64,000 nt of DNA. It comes from Pseudomonas sp. ANT_J12. GTDB taxonomy: Bacteria; Pseudomonadota; Gammaproteobacteria; Pseudomonadales; Pseudomonadaceae. A program made the translations under genes and the position numbers. The notes under the pieces are model-generated. The model had not been told where the DNA came from. It ran no database searches and worked only from the letters and a program-made list of their open reading frames with translations. Positions 28,004 to 37,130 of the stretch are shown here, in pieces; the first letter of the stretch is position 1; every line of letters begins with the position of its first letter. Location: NCBI RefSeq assembly GCF_008370045.1, contig NZ_VOBN01000003.1:1-64000 (forward strand), read 5' to 3'.

Positions 28004-28066
28004 ATTCAGTGTCAGGTTTGACTGATTGGCATAAATCCGGTCGATGCGGTTTTTTTTCGTCTGCGG

Positions 28067-28330
28067 TTAGCCGCCATCAGTATCGATATCGGCATCGGTG
28101 TCCTCACCAGGTTTTGGCCGGTCGGGATGCGGTTTGAAGCCGGGACTGAACTCGTTGTCGTTGTCGGTGTGGCGGTTCTTCTGGTCGACCGCGGGGTCGG
28201 CGCTGTCCGGCTTGGAGGTCTGTTCGCCCTGGCCGCAATTACCTTCACCCGGGACCTGCGGGTCAATCGCCGGGTCATTGCAATCAACCGGCGCCCCGGA
28301 TTGATCCTGTTGCTGGGATTGCTCTTTCAT
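28067..28330 (-). CDS. Small acidic disordered protein
   Basis: An 87-residue, highly polar protein (MKEQSQQQDQSGAPVD, NCGQGEQTSKPDSADPAVD, GEDTDADIDTDGG) with two cysteines and a Pro/Asp-rich composition; no hydrophobic core can be seen. GAGGTAGCT lies upstream of the ATG at 28330. It resembles in composition the 80-residue gene at 26509, and both may be disordered stress-type proteins. No function assigned. Confidence 0.6.
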   Translation of the reverse strand: MKEQSQQQDQSGAPVDCNDPAIDPQVPGEGNCGQGEQTSKPDSADPAVDQKNRHTDNDNEFSPGFKPHPDRPKPGEDTDADIDTDGG

Positions 28331-28432
28331 AGCTACCTCGTTCGTCACTGCACTTGCGCGGCTGGAAACAGTCGGCCATGAAGATTCGAAGCCATCTCCG
28401 GCGCAGGGTTCAATCTCATGAAACCCGGTCTC

Positions 28433-28502
28433 CCTGTAGGAGCGAGGCTTGCCCGCGAAGGCGTCTTCCAAATCGCCATCGCGGGCAAGCCTTGCGCCTA
28501 CA
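28433..28502. repeat. REP family A element
   Basis: CCTGTAGGAGCGAGGCTTGC and GGGCAAGCCTTGCGCCTACA form the arms, with a short spacer. A G for T change in the right arm marks it as slightly degraded. Confidence 0.88.
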
Positions 28503-28538
28503 AACGGCGTCGGTTGTATTAGTGAAGATCAAAGGCAA

Positions 28539-28571
28539 GATCAAAAGATCGCAGCCTTCGGCAGCGCCTAC
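28539..28571. repeat. Fragment of a fourth short repeat
   Basis: GATCAAAAGATCGCAGCCTT and CGGCAGCGCCTAC. A related piece on the opposite strand, CGATCTTTTGATCTTGATC, occurs at 62533-62551. Only single arms are seen in this window. Confidence 0.45.
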
Positions 28572-28594
28572 TAGAGTGAAGGATGAAAAAATCC

Positions 28595-28625
28595 TGCCGT
28601 GCGCGAACAACTATTTCGCACGGCA
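28595..28625. promoter_or_regulatory. Perfect 9-bp inverted repeat ahead of rsbR
   Basis: TGCCGTGCG (28595-28603) and CGCACGGCA (28617-28625) are separated by 13 bases, 67 bp upstream of the rsbR ATG. It could be an operator or a leader hairpin. No T run follows, so a terminator is unlikely. Confidence 0.5.
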
Positions 28626-28691
28626 AATGTCACTGATTCGCGCCGATCATTTTTAGGGGCATCGGCCATCATTCCCAAGGAGTCAAGACAC

Positions 28692-29543
28692 ATGGCGGCA
28701 CTGCACAGCAACACACTCGAAGCGATGAAGAAAACCCAGGCGCAATTGCTCGCCGAATGGACGAACAGCCTCGAGGCCAGTGGTGCCACGCGCAACATCA
28801 AGGAACAAGACCTCAAGCAACAGACCTCGGAGTTCCTGCACCTGGTCATTACCGGGCTGGAACGCGGCAACGGGCAGAACATCGCCGCTGCGGGCTGGGA
28901 CGAGATCCGCCAATTCCTCGAAAAACTCTCCCATAGCCGCGCCATGCTCGGCCAGGACTCGCAGCAGACCGCCAGTTTCATCTTTTCCCTCAAGGGACCG
29001 ATGTTTAGCCTGCTGCAAACCGAATACAAACAGGACCCGGCGCAATTGGCCGAACAACTCTGGGAAGTCTCCGAGCTGCTCGATGCCCTGGGCATGCACA
29101 CCATCCGCACCTTCCAGAAGTCTCGCGAGGCGGTGATCAAGCGTCAGCAAGAAGAACTGCTGGAACTGTCGACCCCGGTGGTCAAGCTTTGGGACGGCGT
29201 GCTGGCACTGCCGATGATCGGCACCCTCGACTCGCAACGCACCCAGGTGGTGATGGAATCGCTGCTGCAACGGATCGTCGACACCGGCTCGGAAATCGCC
29301 ATCATCGACATCACCGGCGTGCCCACCGTTGACACCTTGGTGGCGCAGCACCTGCTCAAGACCGTCACCGCGATTCGCCTGATGGGCGCCGATTGCATCA
29401 TCAGCGGCGTGCGTCCGCAGATCGCGCAAACCATCGTGCACCTGGGCCTGGACCTGCAAGGCGTGGTGACCAAAGCCAACCTGGCCGACGCCCTGAAACT
29501 GGCCCTGACCCGACTGGGAATCACCGTCAGCAAGGCGGTATGA
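28692..29543 (+). CDS. rsbR: Stressosome sensor/scaffold RsbR
   Basis: The 283-residue protein has an N-terminal helical RsbR sensor-like domain (about 1-150) and a C-terminal STAS domain (about 165-275). Both threonines that RsbT phosphorylates in the Bacillus protein have counterparts: T215 in PTVDTLVAQHLL and T247 in RPQIAQTIVHLG. With RsbS it should form the cytoplasmic stressosome that holds RsbT until stress. AAGGAG lies 9 bases ahead of the ATG at 28692. It is the first gene of a seven-step overlapping operon (rsbR to the cut hybrid kinase). Confidence 0.92.
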   Translation: MAALHSNTLEAMKKTQAQLLAEWTNSLEASGATRNIKEQDLKQQTSEFLHLVITGLERGNGQNIAAAGWDEIRQFLEKLSHSRAMLGQDSQQTASFIFSLKGPMFSLLQTEYKQDPAQLAEQLWEVSELLDALGMHTIRTFQKSREAVIKRQQEELLELSTPVVKLWDGVLALPMIGTLDSQRTQVVMESLLQRIVDTGSEIAIIDITGVPTVDTLVAQHLLKTVTAIRLMGADCIISGVRPQIAQTIVHLGLDLQGVVTKANLADALKLALTRLGITVSKAV

Positions 29544-29547
29544 GCCG

Positions 29548-29910
29548 ATGGAGCGCATCCCGATTCTGCAAATGGGCGACTTCCTGCTGGTGACCATCCA
29601 GGTCGACATGCATGACCAGCTCGCCCTCACTCTTCAGGACGATCTCTCCGAGCGCATCAGCCGCACCTCGGCCCGGGGCGTGCTGATCGATATCTCGGCG
29701 CTGGACATGGTCGACTCGTTTATCGGCCGGATGATCGGCACCATCTCCGGCCTGTCGAAAATCATGGATGCCCAGACCGTACTGGTGGGCATGCAACCGG
29801 CCGTGGCCATTACCCTCGTGGAGTTGGGCCTGACCCTGCCCGGCGTCAGCACCGCGCTGAACGTCGAGCGGGGGATGAAACTGCTACAGGCTCGAGTACG
29901 CGAACAATGA
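29548..29910 (+). CDS. rsbS: Stressosome scaffold RsbS (STAS protein)
   Basis: A single 120-residue STAS domain. S57 in LDMVDSFIGRMIGT corresponds to the serine phosphorylated by RsbT in Bacillus RsbS, and GMQPAVAITLVELG matches the second conserved loop. It forms the core of the stressosome with RsbR. It starts 4 bp after rsbR and overlaps rsbT, so stoichiometric translation is likely. Confidence 0.92.
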   Translation: MERIPILQMGDFLLVTIQVDMHDQLALTLQDDLSERISRTSARGVLIDISALDMVDSFIGRMIGTISGLSKIMDAQTVLVGMQPAVAITLVELGLTLPGVSTALNVERGMKLLQARVREQ

Positions 29911-30317
29911 CCGTGCGCAGCAGCGGCAGTCAGCCCATCCAAATCGAGCAAGACGTGGTCCTGGCCCGCCAGACCGCGCGCAAACTCGCCCAGGAATGCG
30001 GCATGCGCCTGATCGACCTGACCAAACTGGTGACCGCCGTCAGCGAGCTGGCGCGCAACACCATGGTGTATGGCGGTGGCGGCGACATGGACTGGCAGAT
30101 CCTCGACGAAAACGCGCGCACCGGGTTGCGCCTGGTCTTTCGTGACGAAGGCCCGGGCATCCCCGACATCAAGTTGGCCATGACCGACGGCTGGACCTCC
30201 GGCAGTGGGCTTGGGCTTGGGCTTGGGCTGACCGGGGCCAAACGGCTGGTGGAAGAGTTCGAACTGGAAACCGAGCCTGGCAAAGGCACTCGCATAACGA
30301 TTACCCGATGGACATGA
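29907..30317 (+). CDS. rsbT: Serine/threonine kinase RsbT
   Basis: The 136-residue GHKL ATPase has an N box (SELARNTMVYGGGG), a G1 box (DEGPGIPD) and a glycine-rich ATP lid (TSGSGLGLGLGLTGAKRL). It phosphorylates RsbS and RsbR and is then released to activate its downstream partner. The lid holds about one more Gly-Leu unit than usual, encoded by a four-copy GGGCTT hexamer at 30207-30230. The ATG at 29907 overlaps the rsbS stop. Context fixes the identity. Confidence 0.92.
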   Translation: MTVRSSGSQPIQIEQDVVLARQTARKLAQECGMRLIDLTKLVTAVSELARNTMVYGGGGDMDWQILDENARTGLRLVFRDEGPGIPDIKLAMTDGWTSGSGLGLGLGLTGAKRLVEEFELETEPGKGTRITITRWT

Positions 30318-31318
30318 ACATTGGCGGTACCCTCACGCTCGTGTTGCCGATCGAAGACAGCAGTCAGATCGGTCATGCCCGGCGCACCGCGCAAAAACTC
30401 GCAGAATTAAACGGCTTCGACGCCACCGACGCCGGACGTGTGGCGCTGGTGGCCACGGAACTGGCGAGCAACATCCTCAAGCACGCCGCAAGAGGCGAAT
30501 TGCATCTCAGGACCCTGCCCCGCCCGACCGGCGCCGGGATCGAAATCCTCGCCGTGGACCGGGCCGGCGGCTTTGATTTGCAAGCGTGCCTGACCGATGG
30601 ATTTTCCACCGGCGGCACCCAGGGCATTGGGCTCGGGGCGGTGTCGCGCCAGACCGAAGTGTTTGATGTTTATGCGGATTCACGGGGCGCAGTGCTGTTG
30701 GCGCGTCTGTACCCGCGAACTGACAAGGCGCCGGACCGACGCATCGGCGTCAGCCAGCATTCATTGCATAACGATCCGGCGTGTGGCGATGTCTGGCACC
30801 TGGCGTTCGACGGGCCGCGCATCAGTGTGCTGGTGATCGATGGCCTGGGCCACGGCGAAGACGCCGAACGCGCCGCCCGGGCCGGTGAAAAAGCCTTCGC
30901 CCTGGCGCCGTTCGCCTCGCCGATGCTGTTGCTCGAAGACATGCATCACGCCATGATCGGCACCCGTGGCGGCGCGGCAGCCTTCGCCCAGTTCGATGGC
31001 GATGCCTTGAAATATGTCGGCATCGGCAATATCGGCGGCTGCCTGATTACCCCGGACAAATCCCGTGGCCTGGCCTCCCACCCCGGCATCGTCGGCGGCC
31101 AATACCGGAAGGCTCAACCCTTTGACTATGCTCAAGTGAACGGACACCTATTGATCATGTACAGCGACGGCCTGCAGTCCCGATGGAACCTGCAAGATTA
31201 CCCCGGCCTGGTGCACCGCCACCCCGCCGTGATTGCCGCTGTCCTGCACCGCGATTTCTGTCGCGGCCGGGACGATGTAACGGTAGTGGTCGTTGCCCTG
31301 GAGGCCGCGCATGGCTGA
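30308..31318 (+). CDS. GHKL ATPase-like / PP2C (RsbX-type) phosphatase fusion
   Basis: The 336-residue protein joins an anti-sigma-factor-type GHKL domain (about 1-135; N-box-like ATELASNILKHAARG, G-box GFSTGGTQGIGLGAV) to a PP2C/SpoIIE phosphatase domain (about 145-332; VIDGLGHGEDAERAA, TRGGAAAFAQF, MYSDGLQSRW, GRDDVTVVVVAL). In stressosome operons the RsbX phosphatase resets RsbR and RsbS; here it carries an added ATPase-like module. The metal-binding aspartates of DGLGHG, YSDGL and RDD are present. The start overlaps rsbT by 10 bp. Confidence 0.85.
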   Translation: MDMNIGGTLTLVLPIEDSSQIGHARRTAQKLAELNGFDATDAGRVALVATELASNILKHAARGELHLRTLPRPTGAGIEILAVDRAGGFDLQACLTDGFSTGGTQGIGLGAVSRQTEVFDVYADSRGAVLLARLYPRTDKAPDRRIGVSQHSLHNDPACGDVWHLAFDGPRISVLVIDGLGHGEDAERAARAGEKAFALAPFASPMLLLEDMHHAMIGTRGGAAAFAQFDGDALKYVGIGNIGGCLITPDKSRGLASHPGIVGGQYRKAQPFDYAQVNGHLLIMYSDGLQSRWNLQDYPGLVHRHPAVIAAVLHRDFCRGRDDVTVVVVALEAAHG

Positions 31319-32186
31319 GTCACCCAACCTGACGCCGGACGAACAAGCGTCGCTGATCGCCCAATTGCAGGGCGAAGCCACGGCGCTGCGCAACGAACTC
31401 GAAGAAACCAACCAGGGGGTGCTGGCGCTCTACGCCGAGCTGGATGAACAGGCCGAACAACTGCGCCAGGCCTCGGACCTGAAAAGCCGCTTTCTGTCGT
31501 ACATGAGCCATGAATTCCGCACGCCGCTGGGCTCGATCCTGAGCATCACCGGCCTGCTGACCGATGAACTCGACGGCCCGTTGAGCCCCGAGCAGCACAA
31601 GCAGGTGGCGTTTGTCAGCGGTGCCGCGCGGGAGTTGAGCGACATGGTCGACGACCTGCTCGACCTGGCGAAGATCGAGGCCGGGCGCATCAGCATTTCC
31701 CCGGCCTGGTTCGACATGCTCGACCTGTTCGCCGCCCTGCGCGGCATGTTCCGGCCGATTGTCGATGGCAGCGCCGTGGACCTGATCTTCGAAGAGCCGG
31801 TGGGTCTGCCACGGCTGTTCACCGACGACAAGAAACTCGCGCAGATCCTGCGCAAGTTCATTTCCAACTCGCTGAAGTTCACCACCCGTGGTGAAGTCCG
31901 GGTCTCGGCGCGCCTGGAAAACAGTGATCACGTGCGCTTCGCCGTCAGCGATACCGGAATAGGTATCGCCCCGGAGCTGCATGGCGCATTGTTCGAGGAC
32001 TTTTCTCAAGTTGACTCGCCATTGCAGAAACGCTTGCGCGGCACCGGACTGGGTCTGTCACTGTGCAAACGCTTTGCCGAGTTGCTGGGCGGCGAAGTCG
32101 GGGTACAAAGTACGCCGGGTGCCGGTTCGACCTTTTTCGTGATCATCCCGCTGGCCATCGCCGTGGAGCCTGCCGATGAAACGTGA
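31311..32186 (+). CDS. Sensor histidine kinase of the Rsb operon
   Basis: The 291-residue soluble kinase has a short N-terminal coiled coil (about 10-58), a HisKA domain with H67 in LSYMSHEFRTPLGSIL, and an HATPase domain with N box (LRKFISNSLKFTT), G1 (DTGIGIAPE) and G2 (GTGLGLSLCKRF). No membrane segment or sensory domain is seen, so its input is probably from the stressosome proteins. GGAGG precedes the ATG at 31311, which overlaps the phosphatase gene. Its partner is probably the receiver of the next gene. Confidence 0.9.
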   Translation: MAESPNLTPDEQASLIAQLQGEATALRNELEETNQGVLALYAELDEQAEQLRQASDLKSRFLSYMSHEFRTPLGSILSITGLLTDELDGPLSPEQHKQVAFVSGAARELSDMVDDLLDLAKIEAGRISISPAWFDMLDLFAALRGMFRPIVDGSAVDLIFEEPVGLPRLFTDDKKLAQILRKFISNSLKFTTRGEVRVSARLENSDHVRFAVSDTGIGIAPELHGALFEDFSQVDSPLQKRLRGTGLGLSLCKRFAELLGGEVGVQSTPGAGSTFFVIIPLAIAVEPADET

Positions 32187-33642
32187 CATCTGCCTGTTGA
32201 TCGTCGACGACAACGTCGCCACCCGCTACGCCCTGCGTCGGCGCCTGGAACGGCATGGCTACGCTATTCTCGAAGCCGGCACCGGTGGCGAGGGCCTGGC
32301 GCTGATCGACAGCGAGCGGATTGACGCGCTGATCCTCGACGTCAACCTGCCAGACATGAGCGGCTTCGACATCGTGCGCAAACTGCGCGCCGATGCGGCG
32401 ACCGCGCTGCTCCCAGTCATCCATGTGTCAGCAGCCTCGATCCAGACCGGCGACATCATCACCGGCCTGGACGCCGGTGCCGATGCCTACCTGATTCACC
32501 CCGTGGACCCGGACGTGTTGCTGGCCACCCTGCGCACGCTGCTGCGGGTGCGCGACACCGAGAATGCCTTGCGCGAAAGCGAGGCGCGCTTTCGCGAGAT
32601 TTTCACCAACGTCTCGGCGCCCATCGCGGTGATGGACGCGGCGCTGAAAGTCCACGAATGCAATCACGCCTTCGCCCAACTGATCCAGGACAACCTTGAC
32701 CCGGACACCTTGCGCGAATGCTTTGCCGACGATCAAGGCGCGGTGATTGATGAACTGCGCCTGCGCCTGGCCTATGGCGAGCGCTGGAAAGGCACGCTGA
32801 ACATGCGGGTCGAAGGTCAGGCGCGGGAAACCGAGTGGCAGATTTCACCGTATCGCACGCCTGAATTGAGCCTGGTGTTCGTCGAAGACGTCACCGAACA
32901 CCGGCACCGCGAACGCTCGCACCTGGCCCGGCTCGACGACGCCACCACGCAACTGGCCAAGGAAGTCGCCGAACGGGTGCGCACCGAAGCACAACTGCTG
33001 CAAGTGCAGAAAATGGATGCCCTGGGCAAGCTCACTGGCGGCATCGCCCATGACTTCAACAATTTGCTCACCGGCATCATCACCAGCCTGGAACTGATCC
33101 AGAAACGCATGGCCGATGGGCGCACCGAAAAGGTTCAGTTCTACGCCGAGGCGGCGCTGAACTCGGCCATGAGCGCTGCGTCCCTGACCCATCGCCTGCT
33201 GGCCTTTGCTCGTCAGCAGCCGCTGGATACCCGGCCGGTGGACATCAACGAGAACATCCGTTCCCTGGAAGAACTGCTGATTCGCACCATCGGCGAGCGC
33301 ATTACCCTGAGGCTGGAACTGACCTCCAAGGCGGCCATCGCGCTGGTCGATCCGATCCAGCTGGAAAGTGCCGTGCTCAACCTGGTAATCAACGCCCGGG
33401 ATGCCCTGCCCCAGGGCGGCAATATCTGGGTCAGCACCTACGCCGCCTATTCCCACGGCGACCCGAATCTGGCGGACGGCGCGTATGTGGCACTGGCGGT
33501 TCGTGATGACGGGTTCGGCGTGTGGCGCACATCCGGCGCATTGGCGTGGCCACTGGCGCCGTGGGCGATGCGCTGCTCGCGGGCCTCGCGGGTCTGGTCG
33601 TGGGTCAGGACTTCGCCGGGCTCGTCGGCCTGTTCCAGATAA
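32176..33642 (+). pseudogene. Truncated hybrid receiver-PAS-histidine kinase, 3' end replaced
   Basis: The reading frame gives 488 residues. A receiver domain comes first (D55 in LILDVNLPDMSG), then a PAS domain (about 130-240), then HisKA with H292 in [13 protein letters not shown] and an N box LNLVINARDA (401-410). The match stops at G448 of VRDDGFG in the G1 box. The remaining 40 residues (VWRTSGALAWPLAPWAMRC and on) are the antisense of a UvrA-like gene, so the ATP lid, the G2 box and any C-terminal receiver are missing. Without them autophosphorylation is improbable; the receiver could still work. It overlaps the preceding kinase gene by 11 bp. Confidence 0.85.
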
Positions 33643-34628
33643 CTGTGCGCCGCCACCGGTTTCAGCACCTCGGCCACTTGCAGCAACGGCATCTGCGACA
33701 ACTCGCCGATGTCGTAACCGGCAAAGGTCACCGACAGCGCCTCGCGCTTGAGGCGCTTGCCGTCGCACAACGGGCACGGGCTGCCGAGCATGAATTGCGA
33801 GACGCGCTTCTTCATCAACGCGCTTTGGGAATGGCTGAAGGTGTGGAGGATGTAGCGTCGGGCGCCGGTGAAAGTGCCCTGGTAACTCGGTTCCATCTTG
33901 CGCTGGAGCGCGACTCTGGTTTCGTCCGGGGTCAGCCCGGCGTACACCGGCACGGTGGGGGTTTCTTCGGTGAACAGAATCCAGTCGCGCTGCTTTTTCG
34001 GCAGCTTGCGCCAGGGAATGTCGACGTCGATGCCCATGGTCACGAGGATGTCCCGCAGGTTCTGGCCTTGCCAGGCCAGCGGCCAGGACGCAATCGCCCG
34101 TTGGCGGATGGTCAGGCCCGGGTCCGGGACCATCAGCGCTTCGGTGACTTCGTAGACGCGCCCCAGACCATGGCATTCAGGGCAGGCACCTTGGGGTGTG
34201 TTGGGCGAAAAGTCCTCGGCATAAAGCATCGTTTGCCCCGCCGGGTAACTGCCGGCGCGGGAATAGAGCATGCGGATCAGGCTCGACAACGTGGTTACGC
34301 TGCCCACCGAAGAGCGCGTGCTCGGCGTGCCCCGCTGCTGTTGCAGGGCTACGGCGGGCGGCAGGCCTTCGATGGAGTCGACATCCGGCACCCCGACCTG
34401 ATCGATCAGGCGCCGGGCATAGGGCGCCACGGACTCGAAATAGCGCCGTTGCGCTTCAGCGTAGAGGGTCGAGAACGCCAGTGACGATTTGCCCGAACCG
34501 GACACGCCGGTGAACACCACCAGCGCGTCACGGGGAATATCCACGTCGACGTTCTTGAGGTTGTGTTCCCGGGCGCCGCGCACCCTGACCATGCCGGAAG
34601 GAGGGGTTGGGGTGCGCTTTGAAGTCAT
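33447..34628 (-). pseudogene. Truncated UvrA-like excinuclease ATPase
   Basis: The frame encodes 393 residues: Walker A in FTGVSGSGKSSL (about 39-50), zinc-binding CPECHGLG and CPLCDGKR, and the UvrA insertion region. Homology reads through N372 of PDVRHTPN; the last 21 residues (PSSRTASATYAP and on) are antisense of the hybrid kinase gene. Full UvrA-like paralogues of pseudomonads have roughly 830 residues, so the second half with the second ABC domain, signature motif and Walker B is missing. AAGGTAATTTC precedes the ATG at 34628. A stable DNA-repair function is unlikely from this copy. Confidence 0.85.
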
Positions 34629-34666
34629 GAAATTACCTTGATTAGATCACTGAAAAAACGCAAATC

Positions 34667-34761
34667 CCTGTAGGAGCGAGGCTTGCCCGCGAAGGCGGTG
34701 TGTCAGTCAACATCATATCGACTGGACGGACGCCTTCGCGGGCAAGCCTCGCTCCTACAGG
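34667..34761. repeat. REP family A element
   Basis: CCTGTAGGAGCGAGGCTTGC and GGGCAAGCCTCGCTCCTACAGG with the spacer GGTGTGTCAGTCAACATC. It lies between the UvrA-like gene and the kinase gene. Confidence 0.92.
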
Positions 34762-34771
34762 TTTGCGCGTG

Positions 34772-36949
34772 TTAGCCATTGAGGACGGTGCGCACCATTT
34801 GCGCCAGCGCCTGCGGCCCATACGGCTTGCTGAGCAGGTGTGTATCGGGGCTCAACTGGTGATTGCGCGAGATGATGTCGCGGGTGTGTCCCGAGGTAAA
34901 CAGCACCGCCACCGGCGGCTCCTGGACTTTGGCCCACGCCGCCAGGTCCGAGCTTTTTATCAGGCCCGGCATGACCACGTCGGTGAAGATGATGTCCACG
35001 GCCACGCCCTCCAGCAACATCTGCATGGCCATGTCGCCATTGTTGGCGGTCAGCACCTCGTAGCCCTCCTCGCGCAGCAACTCCACCGCCGCAATGCGCA
35101 CCGCGTCGTTGTCCTCGACCACCAGAATGGTTTCATGCCCACCGCGCTGCGGCACTGCCGGGGTCGCTGGTTCGTTGGGCAACGGTCGCAGGCTGCGCGG
35201 GAAGTACAGTTGCACCCGCGTGCCTTCGCCGATCACGCTGGAGATCTCGATATGCCCGCCGCTCTGCTTGACGAAGCCGAACACCATGCTCAAGCCCAGG
35301 CCGGTTCCCTGGCCATCAGCCTTGGTGGTAAAAAACGGTTCGAACGCCTGGGCCAGCACCTCGGGCGGCATGCCGGCACCGGCATCGGTCACGGTCACGC
35401 GCAGGTAGTCGCCGGCGACGATGCCCTTGCCCGCGCAGAACCGCCGGTCCAGGACGATGTTCTCGGCACTCAGGCCGATGATGCCCTCGCCCTTCATCGC
35501 ATCGCGGGCGTTGATCGCCAGGTTGAGGACGGCGTTTTCCAGTTGATTGCGGTCGACGTGGACGCGCCAGGCATCGTCGGCCAGCGCCACATTGATCTGA
35601 ATGGTTTCGCCCAGCGCCCGTTGCAGCAACTCGCCCAGGCCTTCGAAGATCTGCCGGGGGTCGCACACCGCCGGCGACAGCGGTTGACGGCGGGCAAACG
35701 CGAGCAGTTGCGACGACAGTTTGGCCCCGCGCTCCACCGCCGCAATCGAGGCACTGACCCGGCGCTGCACGTTGGCGTTGTCCGGTTCGTGGCGGGCCAG
35801 TAAATGCAGGTTGCCGGCAATCACTTGCAGCAGGTTGTTGAAGTCATGGGCCACGCCGCCGGTGAGGCCGCCGATGGCTTCCAGCTTCTGGGCCTGGCGC
35901 AATTGCTCCTCCGCCGCCAGCCGTGCACCGACTTCATCGGCCACCCGCTGTTCCAGGTTACGGGTGAACCTGAGCAAGGATTCTTCAGCGGTCTTGCGTT
36001 CGTGAATGTCGATCAACACCCCGGGAAAGCGAAACGCCTTGCCCTGTTGGTTGAACTCGCAACAGCCGCTGGCCAGCACCCACAGGTAGCTGCCGTCGGG
36101 GCGCAGCACCCGGTATTCGGCGTTGTAAGGCGCGCCGGTTCGCACGGCTTGATCGACCTGTTCCTGAACCCAGGCACGGTCGTCGGGATGAATGCGCGAT
36201 TCGGCGATGCGCGAGGGCAGATCGGCGAGGTTGCAGTCCGGGGGATAGGAAAAGGTGCGGGCGAAACGCTCGTCCCCGGACAATACGTTGGCCTCGATGT
36301 CCCAGACGAACGAACCGATCAAGGCCCCGGCATTAAGCGCCAGGCGCACCCGTTCGTTATCGGCGCGATAGGCGTCCTCCGCTTCCTGGCGCCGGCGCTC
36401 GGAAATCACATGGGCGGTGGTCTCGACCACCATCGCCATGACCCCGGCGGGACGCCCTGCATCATCGGCGACCGGGCTGTAATAGAGATCGAGCCAGACG
36501 TCCTCGGGAACGCCATTACGCAACAGCACCAGGACTTTATTGTGATAGGTCAAGGTGCCGCCGGCCAGGCAGGTATCGACCACGTGGCGGTTGAACTCGG
36601 CGACTTCCGGCCACCCGAGTTCCACCGGCGCACCCAGCAGATAGGGATGGCGGCCACCGGCGAATGCCGAGTAGGCGTCGTTGTAAATCATGTAGCCCGC
36701 CCGTCCCCAGAGCATCACCATCGGCAAGGGCGACGCGAGCATCAGTTGCACGGCACTGCTCAGGCTGCGCGGCCAGCTATCGATCGTGCCCAGTTCGGTC
36801 AGGCTCCAGTCGAACGCGCGAATGCGTCCGGCCATTTCGCCATTCCAGCCGGCACATCCGTGACTATCCGATAGAAACTGCATTGACTGACTCTGCGTCC
36901 TGTAATGGCGACCGTTTGTTTCGAGCACGCTGGGCGCCAATGGTTTCAT
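34772..36949 (-). CDS. PAS-containing hybrid histidine kinase with C-terminal receiver
   Basis: The 725-residue soluble protein has two PAS-like domains (about 40-190 and 195-330, the second with [18 protein letters not shown]), HisKA with the phospho-accepting His in [13 protein letters not shown], HATPase ([32 protein letters not shown]), and a receiver (FTDVVMPG) near 595-710. This is a blue-light-receptor-like or unidentified-ligand sensory kinase; no LOV cysteine motif is evident. The start is uncertain: ATG 36949 was used, ATG 36883 and GTG 36967 are possible. It is transcribed away from the GntR/potABCD block. Confidence 0.88.
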   Translation of the reverse strand: MKPLAPSVLETNGRHYRTQSQSMQFLSDSHGCAGWNGEMAGRIRAFDWSLTELGTIDSWPRSLSSAVQLMLASPLPMVMLWGRAGYMIYNDAYSAFAGGRHPYLLGAPVELGWPEVAEFNRHVVDTCLAGGTLTYHNKVLVLLRNGVPEDVWLDLYYSPVADDAGRPAGVMAMVVETTAHVISERRRQEAEDAYRADNERVRLALNAGALIGSFVWDIEANVLSGDERFARTFSYPPDCNLADLPSRIAESRIHPDDRAWVQEQVDQAVRTGAPYNAEYRVLRPDGSYLWVLASGCCEFNQQGKAFRFPGVLIDIHERKTAEESLLRFTRNLEQRVADEVGARLAAEEQLRQAQKLEAIGGLTGGVAHDFNNLLQVIAGNLHLLARHEPDNANVQRRVSASIAAVERGAKLSSQLLAFARRQPLSPAVCDPRQIFEGLGELLQRALGETIQINVALADDAWRVHVDRNQLENAVLNLAINARDAMKGEGIIGLSAENIVLDRRFCAGKGIVAGDYLRVTVTDAGAGMPPEVLAQAFEPFFTTKADGQGTGLGLSMVFGFVKQSGGHIEISSVIGEGTRVQLYFPRSLRPLPNEPATPAVPQRGGHETILVVEDNDAVRIAAVELLREEGYEVLTANNGDMAMQMLLEGVAVDIIFTDVVMPGLIKSSDLAAWAKVQEPPVAVLFTSGHTRDIISRNHQLSPDTHLLSKPYGPQALAQMVRTVLNG

Positions 36950-36980
36950 AGAGGTTAGCTGATTCACACATGCCAGGCTT

Positions 36981-37098
36981 TTGTGGCGAGGGGGCTTGCT
37001 CCCGCTCGGCTGCGAAGCAGTCGCAAACCAGCCAACTCGGTGGTGGCCGGTTTGGGAGTGCTGCGCACTCCAGCGGGAGCAAGCTCCCTCGCCACAGG
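36981..37098. repeat. REP family C element
   Basis: TTGTGGCGAGGGGGCTTGC and GCAAGCTCCCTCGCCACAGG arms with inner CGGCTGCGAAGCAGTCG-type half. It lies between the kinase and GntR genes. Confidence 0.9.
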
Positions 37099-37130
37099 TG
37101 AAGAGGCAGCCTCAAGCCCAGCGCTGTCGG

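Larger units (their letters stand above)
28331..28691. other. 361-base intergenic region with repeats and an inverted repeat
   Basis: The only gap over 300 bases. It holds a REP A pair (28433-28502), a partial unit of another repeat (GATCAAAAGATCGCAGCC and on, 28539-28571), an inverted repeat (28595-28625) and the rsbR leader. I see no coding sequence. Confidence 0.6.
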
